Source: Mantamonas sphyraenae (Eukaryota > CRuMs > Mantamonadidae). From it: DNA of 64,000 bases. Below, piece by piece: positions 54,701 to 63,863 of this stretch. Both the position numbers and the translations under genes were made by a program. Position 1 is the first letter of the stretch. Each line of letters opens with the position of its first letter. The stretch is taken from contig JAPMXV010000054.1 in assembly GCA_026936335.1 (NCBI GenBank), forward strand, positions 368,962-432,961, given 5' to 3'. Below the pieces are notes generated by a model. The model was given only the letters and a program-made list of their open reading frames with translations. It did not search any database and was not told the origin of the DNA.

Positions 54701-57008
54701 AGGATTTGTGGACACTGGCGTGGCCGCAATCAAACTGGGCACGCTAGAGATGGACGCGGTTGTGCTCAACGGCACAGCCATGCGCACAGCAAGCGCAGCG
54801 ACGTTTGGCGAGTCGGCGACGCTGGCTGTGACGGTTGCGCTGAACGGGCAGCAGTTTACGTCGCCGAACGGGGTCAATTTGCGTGTGGGCGCAGCGTGCC
54901 CTGCGGGTACGCAGTCTGTGGAGGGACACAGTGGGTGTGAACCGTGTCCTGCAGGCACGTTCAAGCCGTACGAAGGAAACCAAGCCTGCAGCCGATGTCC
55001 AGCCGATCACTACTGCGGCCAGGGGGCGGTTGAGGCAAACACATGCCCCACAAACACCTACTCGCCAGTCGGATCGGCGAACCTGACGCAGTGTGAGTGC
55101 GCAAACGGATTCTTTGCTGTTGGCTCAACGGCGAAAGGGTGTGAACCGTGCCCGCACGGCGCGCACTGCGCAGGGAACCACGAGCTGCCCGTGGCAGACC
55201 CTGGATGGTGGGGAGCCAACCCGTACAACTTTACGCGATGCCTGGACCCAAGCGCGTGCCTGGGCAACAACTCTTGTGCGGTCGGGGCAAACGGCCCACT
55301 GTGCGGGCATTGCCAAGCTGGCTACTACCACGACGGGGTGCGATGCAACGAATGCTTCTCGCGTTCGTCGTCTTTGCTTGTGTTTCTCCTTGTGTTGATG
55401 GTCGTGTCGGCCACGGCGCTTGTGCGCGTGCTGAACAAGGGCGGCGGGCAGAGCAGCTTGTCGCTGTGCCTGCCGCATCTGCAGGTGATTGCGTTGGCTG
55501 TGGGCACCAACATCCCGTTGACAGACACACTGCGTGCGCTGCGAGGCGCGTACCAGACGACAAACCTGTCTGTGAGCTTGCTGGGACCTGAGTGCGCAGA
55601 CGCGTGGCAGTGGGATTTCAACACGGAGATGCTGCTTGCGTTCTCCACTCCTGGGTTGATCATAGCCACTCTGTGGCTGCGAATCGTTGCCATACGCATC
55701 ATGGACGCCGTGTATCCCAAGGATGGACTGTGTGGGTTGCCTGGGCGCGTGCGGAACTCCTCGGAGGAGCACCGGGCGATGTTTGATGGGATGCTGAACG
55801 ACGCACTGTTTGTGCTGGATTTTCTGTTTATCCCGGTGAGCATGCACATCCTGCGAGCTTTCTCTTGCGTGGATGTGGGCGACGGCTCGGTGCTGGTGGC
55901 GGACACGAGCGTGACTTGCTGGACGTCGGCGCAGCATGCCCAGATCGTTGGCACTGCGACGGTGCTGGTGATCTTTTTCGTTGTGGGTGTCCCGTTGCTG
56001 ATCATGGTAATTGGAGCGTACGGATCGCACAAGTCGCTGTACCGCTCCGAGGTGTTTGAACGCAGGTTTGGTTCGATGTACGCACAGTTCTCGGCGGGCT
56101 CGATGTGGTTCGAATCTGTTATTCTGGCACGTAAGGTCAGCGTGGCAGCGTCCAATGTGTTTGCGCACCAGGAGGTTGTGTTCCAGAATGGTCTGGCGCT
56201 GCTGGTGGTGCTTGTGAGCAGCGTGTTGCAGCTCAGGCTGAGGCCGTTCCGTACCCACGCGCAGAATCGCACGGAGGAGTCGCTGCTGGTGATGAGCTCC
56301 ATGATCATCCTGTTGACAATGATGATGAGCGTACCGTTGTCTCAAGGCACGGTGGACACGCTGACGTGGCTTGTGGTCGCACTGTTGCTGCTGGTCGCCT
56401 TGCAGGTGGCGTGGGCGGCGTACGACACACTGCGCTCACAAGCGCTGCCTTCGTGGGTCCGCAGTGCGCTGCACGAACGCCAGGTGGCCAAACTGAGCGA
56501 GGAAGCGCTTGCAGAGGGCGACGACGGAAGCGACAAACGGCGTTTGGACGATGTTGGCTTGTTGGGCAAACAGGCACCGCTGCACCTGGCAACAGTCACA
56601 TTTGAGTGGCAAGGCGAAGTGGGCAATCTGTGGGAGTGGCTGGAGTGTGAGGCACAGCTGCGTGCGCGTTGCATGTGCATGGCTGAACCAAGTGTGCAGC
56701 AGGCGTTGATGCTGACGATGCTGCACGAGATCGAGTCGATGGCCATGCACAACGAAAGCGACGTGGAAGCAGCCACCAACATTATGCTTGAGAGCTTTGA
56801 GCACATGGTGCAGGCGGCCAGCGATACGGCGAAAAAGGAGATTGTCGTCGATGCGCTGCGAATGTGGACCGGGTTGCGCCCCAAGCATGGCCTGGCTGCG
56901 TGGCTTGTGTCGGGCGAAGCAGTGCACGTGGATTTGATGTCACAGGTGATTACGGGTGCGCGCGAGCGCACACAGGATGGGCAGGGCAGAGGTTTTGCGG
57001 GAAAATGA
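51732..57008 (+). CDS. Large receptor-like membrane protein with IPT/TIG and cysteine-rich repeats
   Basis: Single exon of 1758 residues. The ATG at 51732 begins MSHRGGLCGKRG and a signal peptide (WVWVLCVLVVALLSTVEKVQG). The ectodomain starts with a beta-propeller-like region (about 50-420), then a short Cys-rich module (CPAGTERGCVACPP, CSLCAPGWFS), then several IPT/TIG immunoglobulin-like domains (IAPTLGPSSGDTLVDMWG, IWPPLGPRTGGTEVVVLGQG, VQPQSVPRGASTVITVVG). Next come GCC2/GCC3-type repeats (CEPCPAGTFKPYEGNQACSR, CPTNTYSPVGS). About seven to nine membrane helices follow from about residue 1210 (LLVFLLVLMVVSATALV onward), then a cytoplasmic tail. Similar giant proteins occur in several protists; roles in adhesion or sensing are inferred. 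Many N-glycosylation sites are present. Confidence 0.8.
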   Translation: MSHRGGLCGKRGRSRGKWVWVLCVLVVALLSTVEKVQGDYTQQWRDKTNMAACGFARDEELNFYVGGSLLKGGVALPEVCTTGPQSNFFGEATLTKVAHNGSVLWTTKPAPGSGAENGIHASEGTPRSVIQKVAFVEGMLWLNYVFGMQDSNQVWHGQSTLLRVSLEDGAVLAAVNTTAYIQDMQTVEGRWLYAVGQLWSPQQFAVLIIDPRDPENMRTMPTTVGLSSATFTFDNRTGQMLVSGHNNDMYMLHINETACSLQWEAFLSTVVDHQIVNGLTANVAWSLQTRDTPCQNNQGGTTPCSQLRRWDRNTGQEITQPTLTVLGTPSALTNHYEDPDNQMWVLTSSGGLIWNRLAENTTVIDTKQLSQHVQSTIHFQGHQMTAYADTQTIMTVSDTEYDVATKWVTNSLWLGTLSEFSEVLHCPAGTERGCVACPPTLSSSSLACSLCAPGWFSNTTDMEFCQPCPADSPSLLPGSTTCVPVLTRIAPTLGPSSGDTLVDMWGHNMQPGVPVPFLHPSNSSGHADDRSMHTCTVFNPTHMRCFTPALTTPQDSVRQAGIQFATALRQGTYIPSFVFFHPTLTFMDQLAGPYTGDTTIRVVFEAGSVPTGLPEQPQAECRFSPLHGTEGEAREVNATVLDATNVVCKTPALPGAGMYDVSVSFNGEQYTTVNNTRLQVYNTTLMEIWPPLGPRTGGTEVVVLGQGVEATPYTPVVLFTPDVANSVAVQVRGTVANGSFHATTPSLTNTPPIAPGMLMEVTVQVMPNAVQNLPDAVQFRMYEDHGLGSVQPQSVPSALPWVSITLVPRTTSSFANTGSFVRVRLRSDDGVVDVTQAASWHSPSNITTEVDMVAWRASTQMHVSVALNGVQFSPEVSVFVFACNASRRAWSPTAGGATLHIHATGINGQQVTRCRVGSIVSNAQVDGSDLTCTTPPLPVGVYPLAVSVGDSPYGPCAGSHVHAYTEPVVEGVQPQSVPRGASTVITVVGTGFVDTGVAAIKLGTLEMDAVVLNGTAMRTASAATFGESATLAVTVALNGQQFTSPNGVNLRVGAACPAGTQSVEGHSGCEPCPAGTFKPYEGNQACSRCPADHYCGQGAVEANTCPTNTYSPVGSANLTQCECANGFFAVGSTAKGCEPCPHGAHCAGNHELPVADPGWWGANPYNFTRCLDPSACLGNNSCAVGANGPLCGHCQAGYYHDGVRCNECFSRSSSLLVFLLVLMVVSATALVRVLNKGGGQSSLSLCLPHLQVIALAVGTNIPLTDTLRALRGAYQTTNLSVSLLGPECADAWQWDFNTEMLLAFSTPGLIIATLWLRIVAIRIMDAVYPKDGLCGLPGRVRNSSEEHRAMFDGMLNDALFVLDFLFIPVSMHILRAFSCVDVGDGSVLVADTSVTCWTSAQHAQIVGTATVLVIFFVVGVPLLIMVIGAYGSHKSLYRSEVFERRFGSMYAQFSAGSMWFESVILARKVSVAASNVFAHQEVVFQNGLALLVVLVSSVLQLRLRPFRTHAQNRTEESLLVMSSMIILLTMMMSVPLSQGTVDTLTWLVVALLLLVALQVAWAAYDTLRSQALPSWVRSALHERQVAKLSEEALAEGDDGSDKRRLDDVGLLGKQAPLHLATVTFEWQGEVGNLWEWLECEAQLRARCMCMAEPSVQQALMLTMLHEIESMAMHNESDVEAATNIMLESFEHMVQAASDTAKKEIVVDALRMWTGLRPKHGLAAWLVSGEAVHVDLMSQVITGARERTQDGQGRGFAGK

Positions 57009-57095
57009 AGAAAAATGATGGTCGCCAAGTTGGGAGCAGAGGTGTGGTTGGGCGGCTCTCGAAGCACGAAATTGACTCGGGTTAGTACGTTTGTC

Positions 57096-57197
57096 GCTCG
57101 ACTAGCTCAGTAGGTAGCGAGATTGTTCTTCGGAGCAACCACCAATAGCGCAGGTCTCATAATCCTGAGGTCGTGAGTTCGAGCCTCACGTCGAGCA
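57096..57197 (+). tRNA. Elongator tRNA-Met(CAT) with an insertion near the D arm, copy 2
   Basis: All 102 bases read the same as copy 1 at 51358-51459, including the UUCG hairpin insertion. A few bases upstream are also shared (TTGTC before the gene). Beyond that and beyond the 3' end the flanks differ, although both copies are followed by a T-run. The identity implies recent duplication, gene conversion or strong selection. Confidence 0.8.
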
Positions 57198-57202
57198 GCA
57201 AC

Positions 57203-57211
57203 TTTTTTTTT
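57203..57211 (+). terminator. RNA polymerase III terminator of tRNA-Met copy 2
   Basis: Nine T residues start 6 bases after the tRNA 3' end. Confidence 0.8.
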
Positions 57212-57255
57212 CCCATGGGACTGCGCCGTCGCGAGCACGTAGTAGTCTCTTGTCG

Positions 57256-59145
57256 ATGGCAGACTTCTGGGAAAGACTACTGCGCTGCCAGACCGGTGGC
57301 CAAACCATTGCTCTCAAGAAGAGGCTCTGTGCCATTGAGTACGGGCTCGCAGTGCTCGCATTTGTTGTTGGCGCATTTTTGATTGTCCTTCCTCCCGTCT
57401 TTGTTGGGAGCCACAACGAGGCTGGTCTTAACGCCTACCAGAAAGAGCAAGCTAAATGGGTGTTTTCCGCTGGCAAGCTGCCTTTGTCCAACCCAGGAGT
57501 CGCCTCCGATCCAAACACGGCGCAAAGTCTTGTCGCCGAAACCAGCAACGCAGCGCGTTTCGTCAGCACGCGCTTCACAGCCAACGACGTTCCTCTGCTC
57601 CTTGGTTGGCCTCAGAGCAAGGATGATTCAGTGCTTAAGGACCGTGCGACCAACGTCAACACCACACAGGCACAGGAACAACTGCTAAACGTCCACCTGA
57701 ACGTGGAGGGTGCTGTCGAGTTTGGCTCCTTCTCCGGTGGGGCCACCACACGCGATGTCAACCTTTGTGGCAGCTTTGTGTGGGTTGGTGACGAGTACTC
57801 ACGATCGCCCGGAAACTTTCAGAGCAATGGCTACCTCATGAACTTCTGGGGAGCCAAATTGGTTCGGAAAACCTGTGCGACACTTGCCCTCAACGTGTTT
57901 CGCATGCAAGGCACCCAGGCTCAAGTGGCTACACGTATCTGCCTACTCGTTCCTGGAGACAAGGATGTGCCCACCAGCGTGGAGAGTTGTTTCGGTGGTG
58001 ACATTGCCGAGGGCTGGCAGAATCTGGCTTCGGGTCAGAATGCCTCTGTGGTTCTCGAATTGCGCCAGAAAGGGGATCCTACTCCGTGGCTGGCTGGCCA
58101 AACATCTAAAACGGAGTTGGGCACGTTTGCACCGATGTTTGTCCAAAGAGTTGACCCAGAAACCATGGCATTGATGCAGGGAATCGGCGCAGGATTCCTT
58201 GTGCTTGGATTTTACCTCCTGTGGGCACCCTTAGTGCCTGGTGCCTACCGAAATTCCAATTCCAAGACACAATTCATGCTTTTGCTGTGGATTTGCATGG
58301 TGATCTTTGTCGCCTGGCTTGCTGCATCAGCAACAGGGGTGTCGCGGGACGTATCCATTCTGGCAACCGCCGAGCGGATTGCTCAAGATGATTACGCATG
58401 GAAGACTGTGGGCATGCAAGATTTGATGTCTCCAATCAATGTGACTGTGGACGGAGTGCAAGCACAGCGTGTGGGCGACGTTGTTCCCACGTTTGAGGAC
58501 AAACGCAAGACAACCAATCTTGCGTGGTACTCCACGCCTCTCAACATGCGCTGGAAGGCAACTTTGCCCACCATCAATGGCAGCGATTTCAACGCGGGTG
58601 CCACCAGAACGCTGCAGATCCGTGTGACGCCAGCGAATGGAGGGCCAACGGAGTCCATCGGGCTGTCGTTCAAACCGTACAAGAAGACGAGCAGCTCCTC
58701 CAATCCTTCTGAATTCAAGGCTCGCCAACTCTGTGTGCGTCTCAACGGAGCCCAGTTCAAGGGCAGCCGGTACGCCTTCAACAGCAGTGTCCTCACTGGC
58801 CTTCGATGCGGGCAACCTTTTACTACCACATCCAAAACGGTCTCGGAAGCTGACTCGAACCCAGTGATGAGCGTTGCGGCTCTGAATGATCCTCACCCGT
58901 TGGAAGTGGTCTTTCGTCATCCCCTGGACCCAGCGCTGACTGATTTCGAGGTACAGTCGCCGAATGGGATCCGGAGAGAGAGTGCCGTTCTGTACTACCT
59001 TGCTCCCATGGTGTTGGTCATTGTGGTGGGCGTGATCATGCTGTTCTTCAGCGCGTTTACGCTGCGCCCAACCGTTTTGGCTTTGTGGGAAAGTCCATCC
59101 GATGCTCAGAAGCTGCAGGAAACAGACACCGCAGGTGATGCGTGA
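57256..59145 (+). CDS. Multi-pass membrane protein of unknown function, 629 residues
   Basis: Single exon starting at ATG 57256 (MADFWERLLRCQ). Four hydrophobic segments are visible: about 26-50 (YGLAVLAFVVGAFLIVLPPV), about 310-333 (GIGAGFLVLGFYLLWAPL), about 343-365 (FMLLLWICMVIFVAWLAA) and near 590-613 (LAPMVLVIVVGVIMLFFSAF). Large hydrophilic regions lie between helix 1 and 2 and between helix 3 and 4; both have several N-x-S/T sites and Cys residues, so they may be lumenal or outside. The pattern resembles TMEM43 in general layout (one N-terminal helix, a large lumenal loop, then C-terminal helices), but I do not see its specific motifs. It starts 58 bp after tRNA-Met copy 2 and is transcribed toward the telomere. 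Confidence 0.75.
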   Translation: MADFWERLLRCQTGGQTIALKKRLCAIEYGLAVLAFVVGAFLIVLPPVFVGSHNEAGLNAYQKEQAKWVFSAGKLPLSNPGVASDPNTAQSLVAETSNAARFVSTRFTANDVPLLLGWPQSKDDSVLKDRATNVNTTQAQEQLLNVHLNVEGAVEFGSFSGGATTRDVNLCGSFVWVGDEYSRSPGNFQSNGYLMNFWGAKLVRKTCATLALNVFRMQGTQAQVATRICLLVPGDKDVPTSVESCFGGDIAEGWQNLASGQNASVVLELRQKGDPTPWLAGQTSKTELGTFAPMFVQRVDPETMALMQGIGAGFLVLGFYLLWAPLVPGAYRNSNSKTQFMLLLWICMVIFVAWLAASATGVSRDVSILATAERIAQDDYAWKTVGMQDLMSPINVTVDGVQAQRVGDVVPTFEDKRKTTNLAWYSTPLNMRWKATLPTINGSDFNAGATRTLQIRVTPANGGPTESIGLSFKPYKKTSSSSNPSEFKARQLCVRLNGAQFKGSRYAFNSSVLTGLRCGQPFTTTSKTVSEADSNPVMSVAALNDPHPLEVVFRHPLDPALTDFEVQSPNGIRRESAVLYYLAPMVLVIVVGVIMLFFSAFTLRPTVLALWESPSDAQKLQETDTAGDA

Positions 59146-59171
59146 CACCGCAGGTGAATGGGGAGGGGAGG

Positions 59172-59996
59172 ATGAGTGGGAAGGACACGGAAATGAAAGG
59201 GGTTTGTGCAGGTCTTTGGCGTTGTGTGGGGCGCATGGGTGGTGGCAGGAGGAGGAGCTTGCAGACACTGGTCCTCGACAGCAACAGCATTGGGATAGAA
59301 GGAGCAGCAGCACTAGCGCAGGCACTGAGTGAGAACAGCAGCTTGCAGACACTGAAAACGTACAACAACGGCATCGGGGCAGAAGGCGCAACAGCACTGG
59401 CGCAGGCACTGAGGAAGAACAGCAGCTTGCAGGCACTGTACCTCGACAGCAACAGCATCGGGGACAAAGGTGCAGCAGCACTGGCTCAGGCGATGAAGGG
59501 CAATCGGTCCTGCTGGAAGATCCAGGGCATTCGAGGTGACGCCTTGCAGTCACTGTTGGAGGGAAACAAGGAGCAGCATGTGGAGTTCGTGGAGTGTGGA
59601 GATGTGGAAACGATGGAGGCGTTGAGGGAGTGGGGTGTGCCTGTGGACACGTTTGCAGGGGATGGAGGGAAGGAGACTGCGCTGGAGAGAGCAGTGAAGG
59701 GTGGGGAGGAGGGGTTGGTTGAGGTGTTGCGGGGGTGGGGAGCGAGACCGAGGATGGAAACGGTGGAGATGGTGAGGGAGGCAGGGTGGAGGAGGGCGTG
59801 GCATTGGATTGGATGGGGTGGGGAGGTGGATGAGGCGATGGAAGTGGCGTTGGTGATGAATGGGGAGGAGAGGGAGGCGATGTTTGAGTGTGGTGGGATG
59901 GAGGAGTATGTGGAGGAGAGAGGGTGGGGAGGGTGGGTGACACTGCCGGATGAGGTGATGGAGAGGGTGATTGGGTGGGTGGGGAGGGGAGGGTGA
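59172..59996 (+). CDS. Short subtelomeric LRR / ankyrin-like gene, possibly a truncated family member
   Basis: Frame of 274 residues from ATG 59172. It opens only 26 bp after the previous stop. Three and a half LRRs of the NLRC3/ribonuclease-inhibitor type lie at about 30-120 (SLQTLVLDSNSIGIEGAAAL, LKTYNNGIGAEGATALAQAL, LYLDSNSIGDKGAAALAQAM). A region reminiscent of degenerate ankyrin repeats follows (VEFVECGDVETMEALREWGV, ALERAVKGGEEGLVEVLRGW), then a Trp/Gly/Glu-rich end. Such LRR-ankyrin genes form large families in some protists. The very short LRR block and lack of a clear N-terminal domain suggest a truncated copy. Expression is unknown. It converges on the next gene with 17 bp between stops. 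Confidence 0.6.
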   Translation: MSGKDTEMKGVCAGLWRCVGRMGGGRRRSLQTLVLDSNSIGIEGAAALAQALSENSSLQTLKTYNNGIGAEGATALAQALRKNSSLQALYLDSNSIGDKGAAALAQAMKGNRSCWKIQGIRGDALQSLLEGNKEQHVEFVECGDVETMEALREWGVPVDTFAGDGGKETALERAVKGGEEGLVEVLRGWGARPRMETVEMVREAGWRRAWHWIGWGGEVDEAMEVALVMNGEEREAMFECGGMEEYVEERGWGGWVTLPDEVMERVIGWVGRGG

Positions 59997-60013
59997 GAGA
60001 ATGAAGGTGTGGT

Positions 60014-63000
60014 TCATTCGAGGCGTTGGCGTTTGGAGGAGGAGGAGGAGGAGGAGGAGGAGGAGGAGGAAGGGTCTTTGCGCTTGGGGAGGGTGAACGA
60101 GGGGATGGGGTAGGCGTTGACGGCATCGACGGTGGTGGGACGGGTGGTGATGTGGGGTGTGATGCGGTCGATGAGGGTGTGGAGGAGGGTGTGCAGTGTG
60201 GCGTCGCTGGGTTTGGGGTTGTCGAGCCAGGCGATCTTGAGGGAGAGGGAGGTGACGCCGCGGGTGAGGGTGTTGCTGATGGCACCTTGAACCTGCTGGT
60301 AGGTGACTTGTGGTCTGAGGAGACGGACAAAGAAGGCAAGGTCGATAGGCGGCACAGCAACGTTGCCCAGCACCAGGATGATGTGTCGCAGCAGGGACAG
60401 CTTGCTGCCGTTGTTGATCAGCTCACGCAGTGCATCGGTCTCGTATGTGAACTGATGGCGAGGGTGCTTGGATGCGCGTGCCTTCATGTGTGCCAGCAGC
60501 GTCTGGAACTCCCGCTCAGTGCAGCTCCCTCGCTCGTCGTTCGGACCAGTGCTCCAGCCGCTGCGCACAGACAGAGGATGCCACTTGTCCACCTTGTTGG
60601 GGGTGAGGTGGTGGTCGTAGTCGCATTGTGTCCAGTGTGGGTCGCTGTCGATATCAGCAGGGCGTCGTGCTTTCTGCAGCCACAGCTGGGTCTGCTTGTG
60701 CTCCTTCCAGGTGGTGGGATGGGGCCTGTTGCCAAGGGTGTCCACCTCTGTCATAAGCAGGTGGAGGAGGGCGTAGTTGGGGTCGCCGTGGTCGTGTGGC
60801 TCCTCCAGCCAGCACACCTTCAACCCAGCCTTTGTCACACCCATGGCCAGACCAGCGTTCTTGATGGCTGCACTGCATGCATTGTGATCCACATCATGGC
60901 CTAAAAGGGTGAGGCAGAAGGCCATGTCGCCCTGCGAGAGGGGAATGTTGCCCAGAGAGAGCTGAATCTGTCGGACCAGCGTGTTCAGGGTGCCATGGCA
61001 GACCACAACACGCGCCTGCAGGGTCATGAGGTCGGAGATGTCGTCGAAGGGATGCTCGTTTGCCAGATTGTGCATGTGGTTCAACAGCGCCGTGTGCTCC
61101 TTCTTGTTGCTGTGGGTGCGCTCGCTCTTGCGCCAGGGCGTCCAGCCACTGCGCACAACGCCATCTGGCAGTCCATCCTCCACGGCCATCATCTCCTCCT
61201 CTGTTGGCTCGGGCAGAACAAGCTTAGGGATGCGTAGGGCGTTGACGGCGTCGACGGTGGTGGGACGGGTGTTGATGTGGGGTGTGATGCGGTCGATGAG
61301 GGTGTGGAGGAGGGTGTGCAGTGTGGCGCCGCTGGGTTTGGGGTTGTCGAGCCAGGCGATTTTGAGGGAGAGGAAGGTGACGCCACGAGTGAGGGTGTCG
61401 CTGATAGTATTTCGCATCTTCTGGTAGGTGAGGTGTGGCCTGAGGAGGCGGACAAAGAAGGCCAGGTCGACAGGCGGCACGCCAACATTGCCCAGCGCCA
61501 GGATGATGTGTCGCACCAGGGACTTCAGGCTGCCGTTGTTGATCAGCTCACGCAGTGCATGGTGCTCGTGTGCGTGCTGATGGCGAGGGTACTTGGCTGC
61601 GCGTGCCTTCATGTGTCCCAGCAGCGTCTGGAACTCCCGCGCCGTGCAGATGCCCCGCTCGTCTGCGGATGTGCTCCAGCCACTGCGCACAGACTCTGGA
61701 TGCCACTTGTCCGCCTTGTTGGGGGTGAGGTGGTGGTCGTAGTCGCATTGTGTCCAGTGTGGGTCGCTGTCGTTATCAGCAGGGCGTCGTGCTTTCTGCA
61801 GCCACAGCTGGGTCGCCTTGTGCTCCTTCCAGGTGGTGGGATGGGGTATGTCTCCGAGAGTGTCCATCTCTGTCATAAGCAGGTGGAGGAGGGCGTAGTT
61901 GGGGTCGCCGTGGTCGTGTGGCTCCTCCAGCCAGCACACCTTCAACCCAGTCTTTGTCACACCCATGGCCGGACCAGCGTGGAGGATGGCGAGTCTGCAC
62001 GCCTGATGATCCACATCATGGCCTAAAAGGGTGAGGCAGAAGGCCATGTCGCCCTGGGAGAGGGGAATATTGCCCATAGCGAGCTGAATCTGTCGGACCA
62101 GCGTGGTCAGAGTGCCATGGCAGACCACACCACGCGCCTGCAGGGTCATGAGGTCGGGGATGTTGTCGATAGGATGCTCGTTGGCCAGGTCGTGCATGTG
62201 CTTCAGCAGTGCCGTGTGCTCCTCCTTGTTGCTGCGGCTGCGCTCGTCACTGTGTCCCACTGACCACCCTTTGCGTACAACACCATCACGCAACTTGTTC
62301 GTCTTGTCTACGCTTGCTTTCTTCCGTGCGCCGGTGTCTCCGTTCTTGGCCCTCCTTGCCCGTGTGCTCGACGTTCCTGTCTCTGTGCCACTGCCAGCCG
62401 TGACCCTGCGCCTGCGCTGTTCGCTGCCTTTCATCTTTTGTGGACCAGTCTGTCGGCTGTTGTGGCCTCTGAGACGTCGTCTGTGGCCTCCACTTGTGCG
62501 TCTCGGCTGCCATTCGTCCGTGTCCTCCTGTTCCATGTCGTCTGTGTCGTCGTCGCTATCGTCTTGCGGCATGTACTCCTCATCCATGGCATTACCGGTG
62601 TCTGCATTGCTGACTGCGCCCTGAGTTTCCATCTCGTCGTCCAGGTGCTGCTGGGTTGTGTCGTTTGCCTCGCCGTCTTCGTCGTACGCCTCCATTCCTG
62701 AGCTGCTCATCCACTCTGAGTTGCTGGAGACTGACCGTGGTTCACGGTGGCCAAAGTCCAGGAACATCAGGTCCTCCACGTCGCCGGTGTCATGTGTGTG
62801 TGTGTCCTGGTCTGCGTCGTCGTGGTCGCTGTCTCCAGTCTGCCGTGTGGCCTGGTGGGAGGAGGACGACGTGGTGGTGGTGGATGTGGTCCGTGTGATA
62901 CCGACAAAGGCAGGGCTGATGCGTTTGGGGACGCGATTGTGGTTTGTGGTGGGTTGAGTAGGCGGAGGGTGCAACGGAGGCTGAGCGAAGTGCATCTGGG

Positions 63001-63589
63001 CGGTTTGTCGTGGCTGAGGAGGCGGCGGAGGAGGGTAGGCGTAGTATGGGTGGCCCTGATGAGCATATGCGTAGTGCTGCTGGGGATGGGTGTTGACAGG
63101 GACCCAGATGATGGGTGGTTGTGGGTGCTGGTACGGGTTTTGTACGCCAGAGACGGGCAGCATGTTCGGAAACGGCTGGGCGGCCATGGGAGGGACCATG
63201 TACCCGTAGCTGTGGGGAGACGGGGAGGGGCAACGCGGGGTGGCAACGGTGAGCGAAAGGCGGAATGGACGCCGTCAGGGCAGAAGCGGGGTGAAGGGAG
63301 GCTGGAACGAGCAAAGAGGGAAAACGAAAGGATTGGCAGACGGGGAAACTGGCAACGGGGAGGGCAGTGACAGGGGAGAGGGGATCGGAGAAGGGCGGAG
63401 AAGGCAGCGGCGGTGGTGATGTGGAAGTGAAGATGCAGGGGAGGAGTGCAGGGAAGCGACGGAGGCATGGAGGAGGCAAAGAAGCGGGAGAAGCTGGCAG
63501 TCAGAAAACGGAGTGGCAGGCAGAACGCACGCTGGGTAGGTGTTGGGTGTGTGTTGTTGCTTCGGAGTGCTTGAGTAGTCTTCGTCCAT
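60014..63589 (-). CDS. Telomere-proximal protein with four copies of an unrecognised domain
   Basis: Two exons: 63531-63589 and 60014-63209, giving 1084 residues. The splice (donor GTGCGT, acceptor CCACAG) joins MDEDYSSTPKQQHTPNTYPA to YGYMVPPMAAQ with matching phase. The N-terminal 300 residues are Pro/Gln/Tyr-rich (HPQQHYAYAHQGHPYYAYP), then acidic, then basic (RRRLRGHNSRQ, EQRRRRVTAGS). The rest is two near-copies of a 375-residue block, each made of an A half (RSGW..LLKHMHDLANEHP..GNIPLSQGDMAFCLTLLG..LKVCWLEEPHDHGDPNYALL) and a shorter related B half (RSGWST..FQTLLGHM..GNVGVPPVDLAFFVRLLRP..LKIAWLDNPKPSGATLHTLL). A and B share the W, LLxHM, LVRHI, GN, DxAF and LLH positions. The C terminus is poly-Ser followed by KRQRLE, a likely nuclear signal. 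Function unknown; nuclear or chromatin use is a guess. Confidence 0.75.
60100..62300 (-). repeat. Two tandem 1125-bp units inside the telomere-proximal gene
   Basis: The segment at 60128 onward recurs at 61253 onward, an offset of 1125 bp (375 codons), in frame. Long stretches are nearly identical (for example around 60601-60660 and 61720-61780), while others have diverged, mainly in the first part of each A half. Confidence 0.85.
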
Positions 63590-63863
63590 CGTGGCGGTGG
63601 TTGTGGTGCTGGAGTGGATGTGGATTGTGTTGGACGAGTGGAGGGTGTTGTGGGTGTTGGTGATACTTTGGTTGAAGGGGGAAGGGCAGTGCTGACTGCG
63701 CGGCGTCGCAGGACGACGGCCACTCACCAGCAACATTTCCACTCCCACCCATTGCCCACTGCCCCAGGTCACCACGCAACTCAGCCACACCGCCAGCAAT
63801 CACAAGCACAACTCACACAAACTAGACCGGACTCACATCACAACCTAGACAGGGAAAAATGAC
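63590..63863. other. Subtelomeric spacer
   Basis: About 270 bp between the last gene's ATG and the telomere. I see no gene, no repeat array and no mobile-element sequence. It holds the promoter of the minus-strand gene. Confidence 0.6.

Noticed and set aside
51358-57197. The two tRNA-Met copies as the ends of a SINE or transposon
   Set aside because: Similarity stops just outside the tRNA, there are no target-site repeats or A-tail, and a long single gene lies between them.
58327-60360. Minus-strand frame of 677 codons opposite the LRR gene and membrane protein
   Set aside because: Composition is Ser/Pro/His-rich, and the plus strand here has LRRs and membrane helices.
62767-63723. Alternative minus-strand frame of 318 codons near the telomere
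   Set aside because: It is Thr/Pro/Ser-rich without domains, and the spliced 63531-63589 plus 63209 model gives a coherent protein in another frame.
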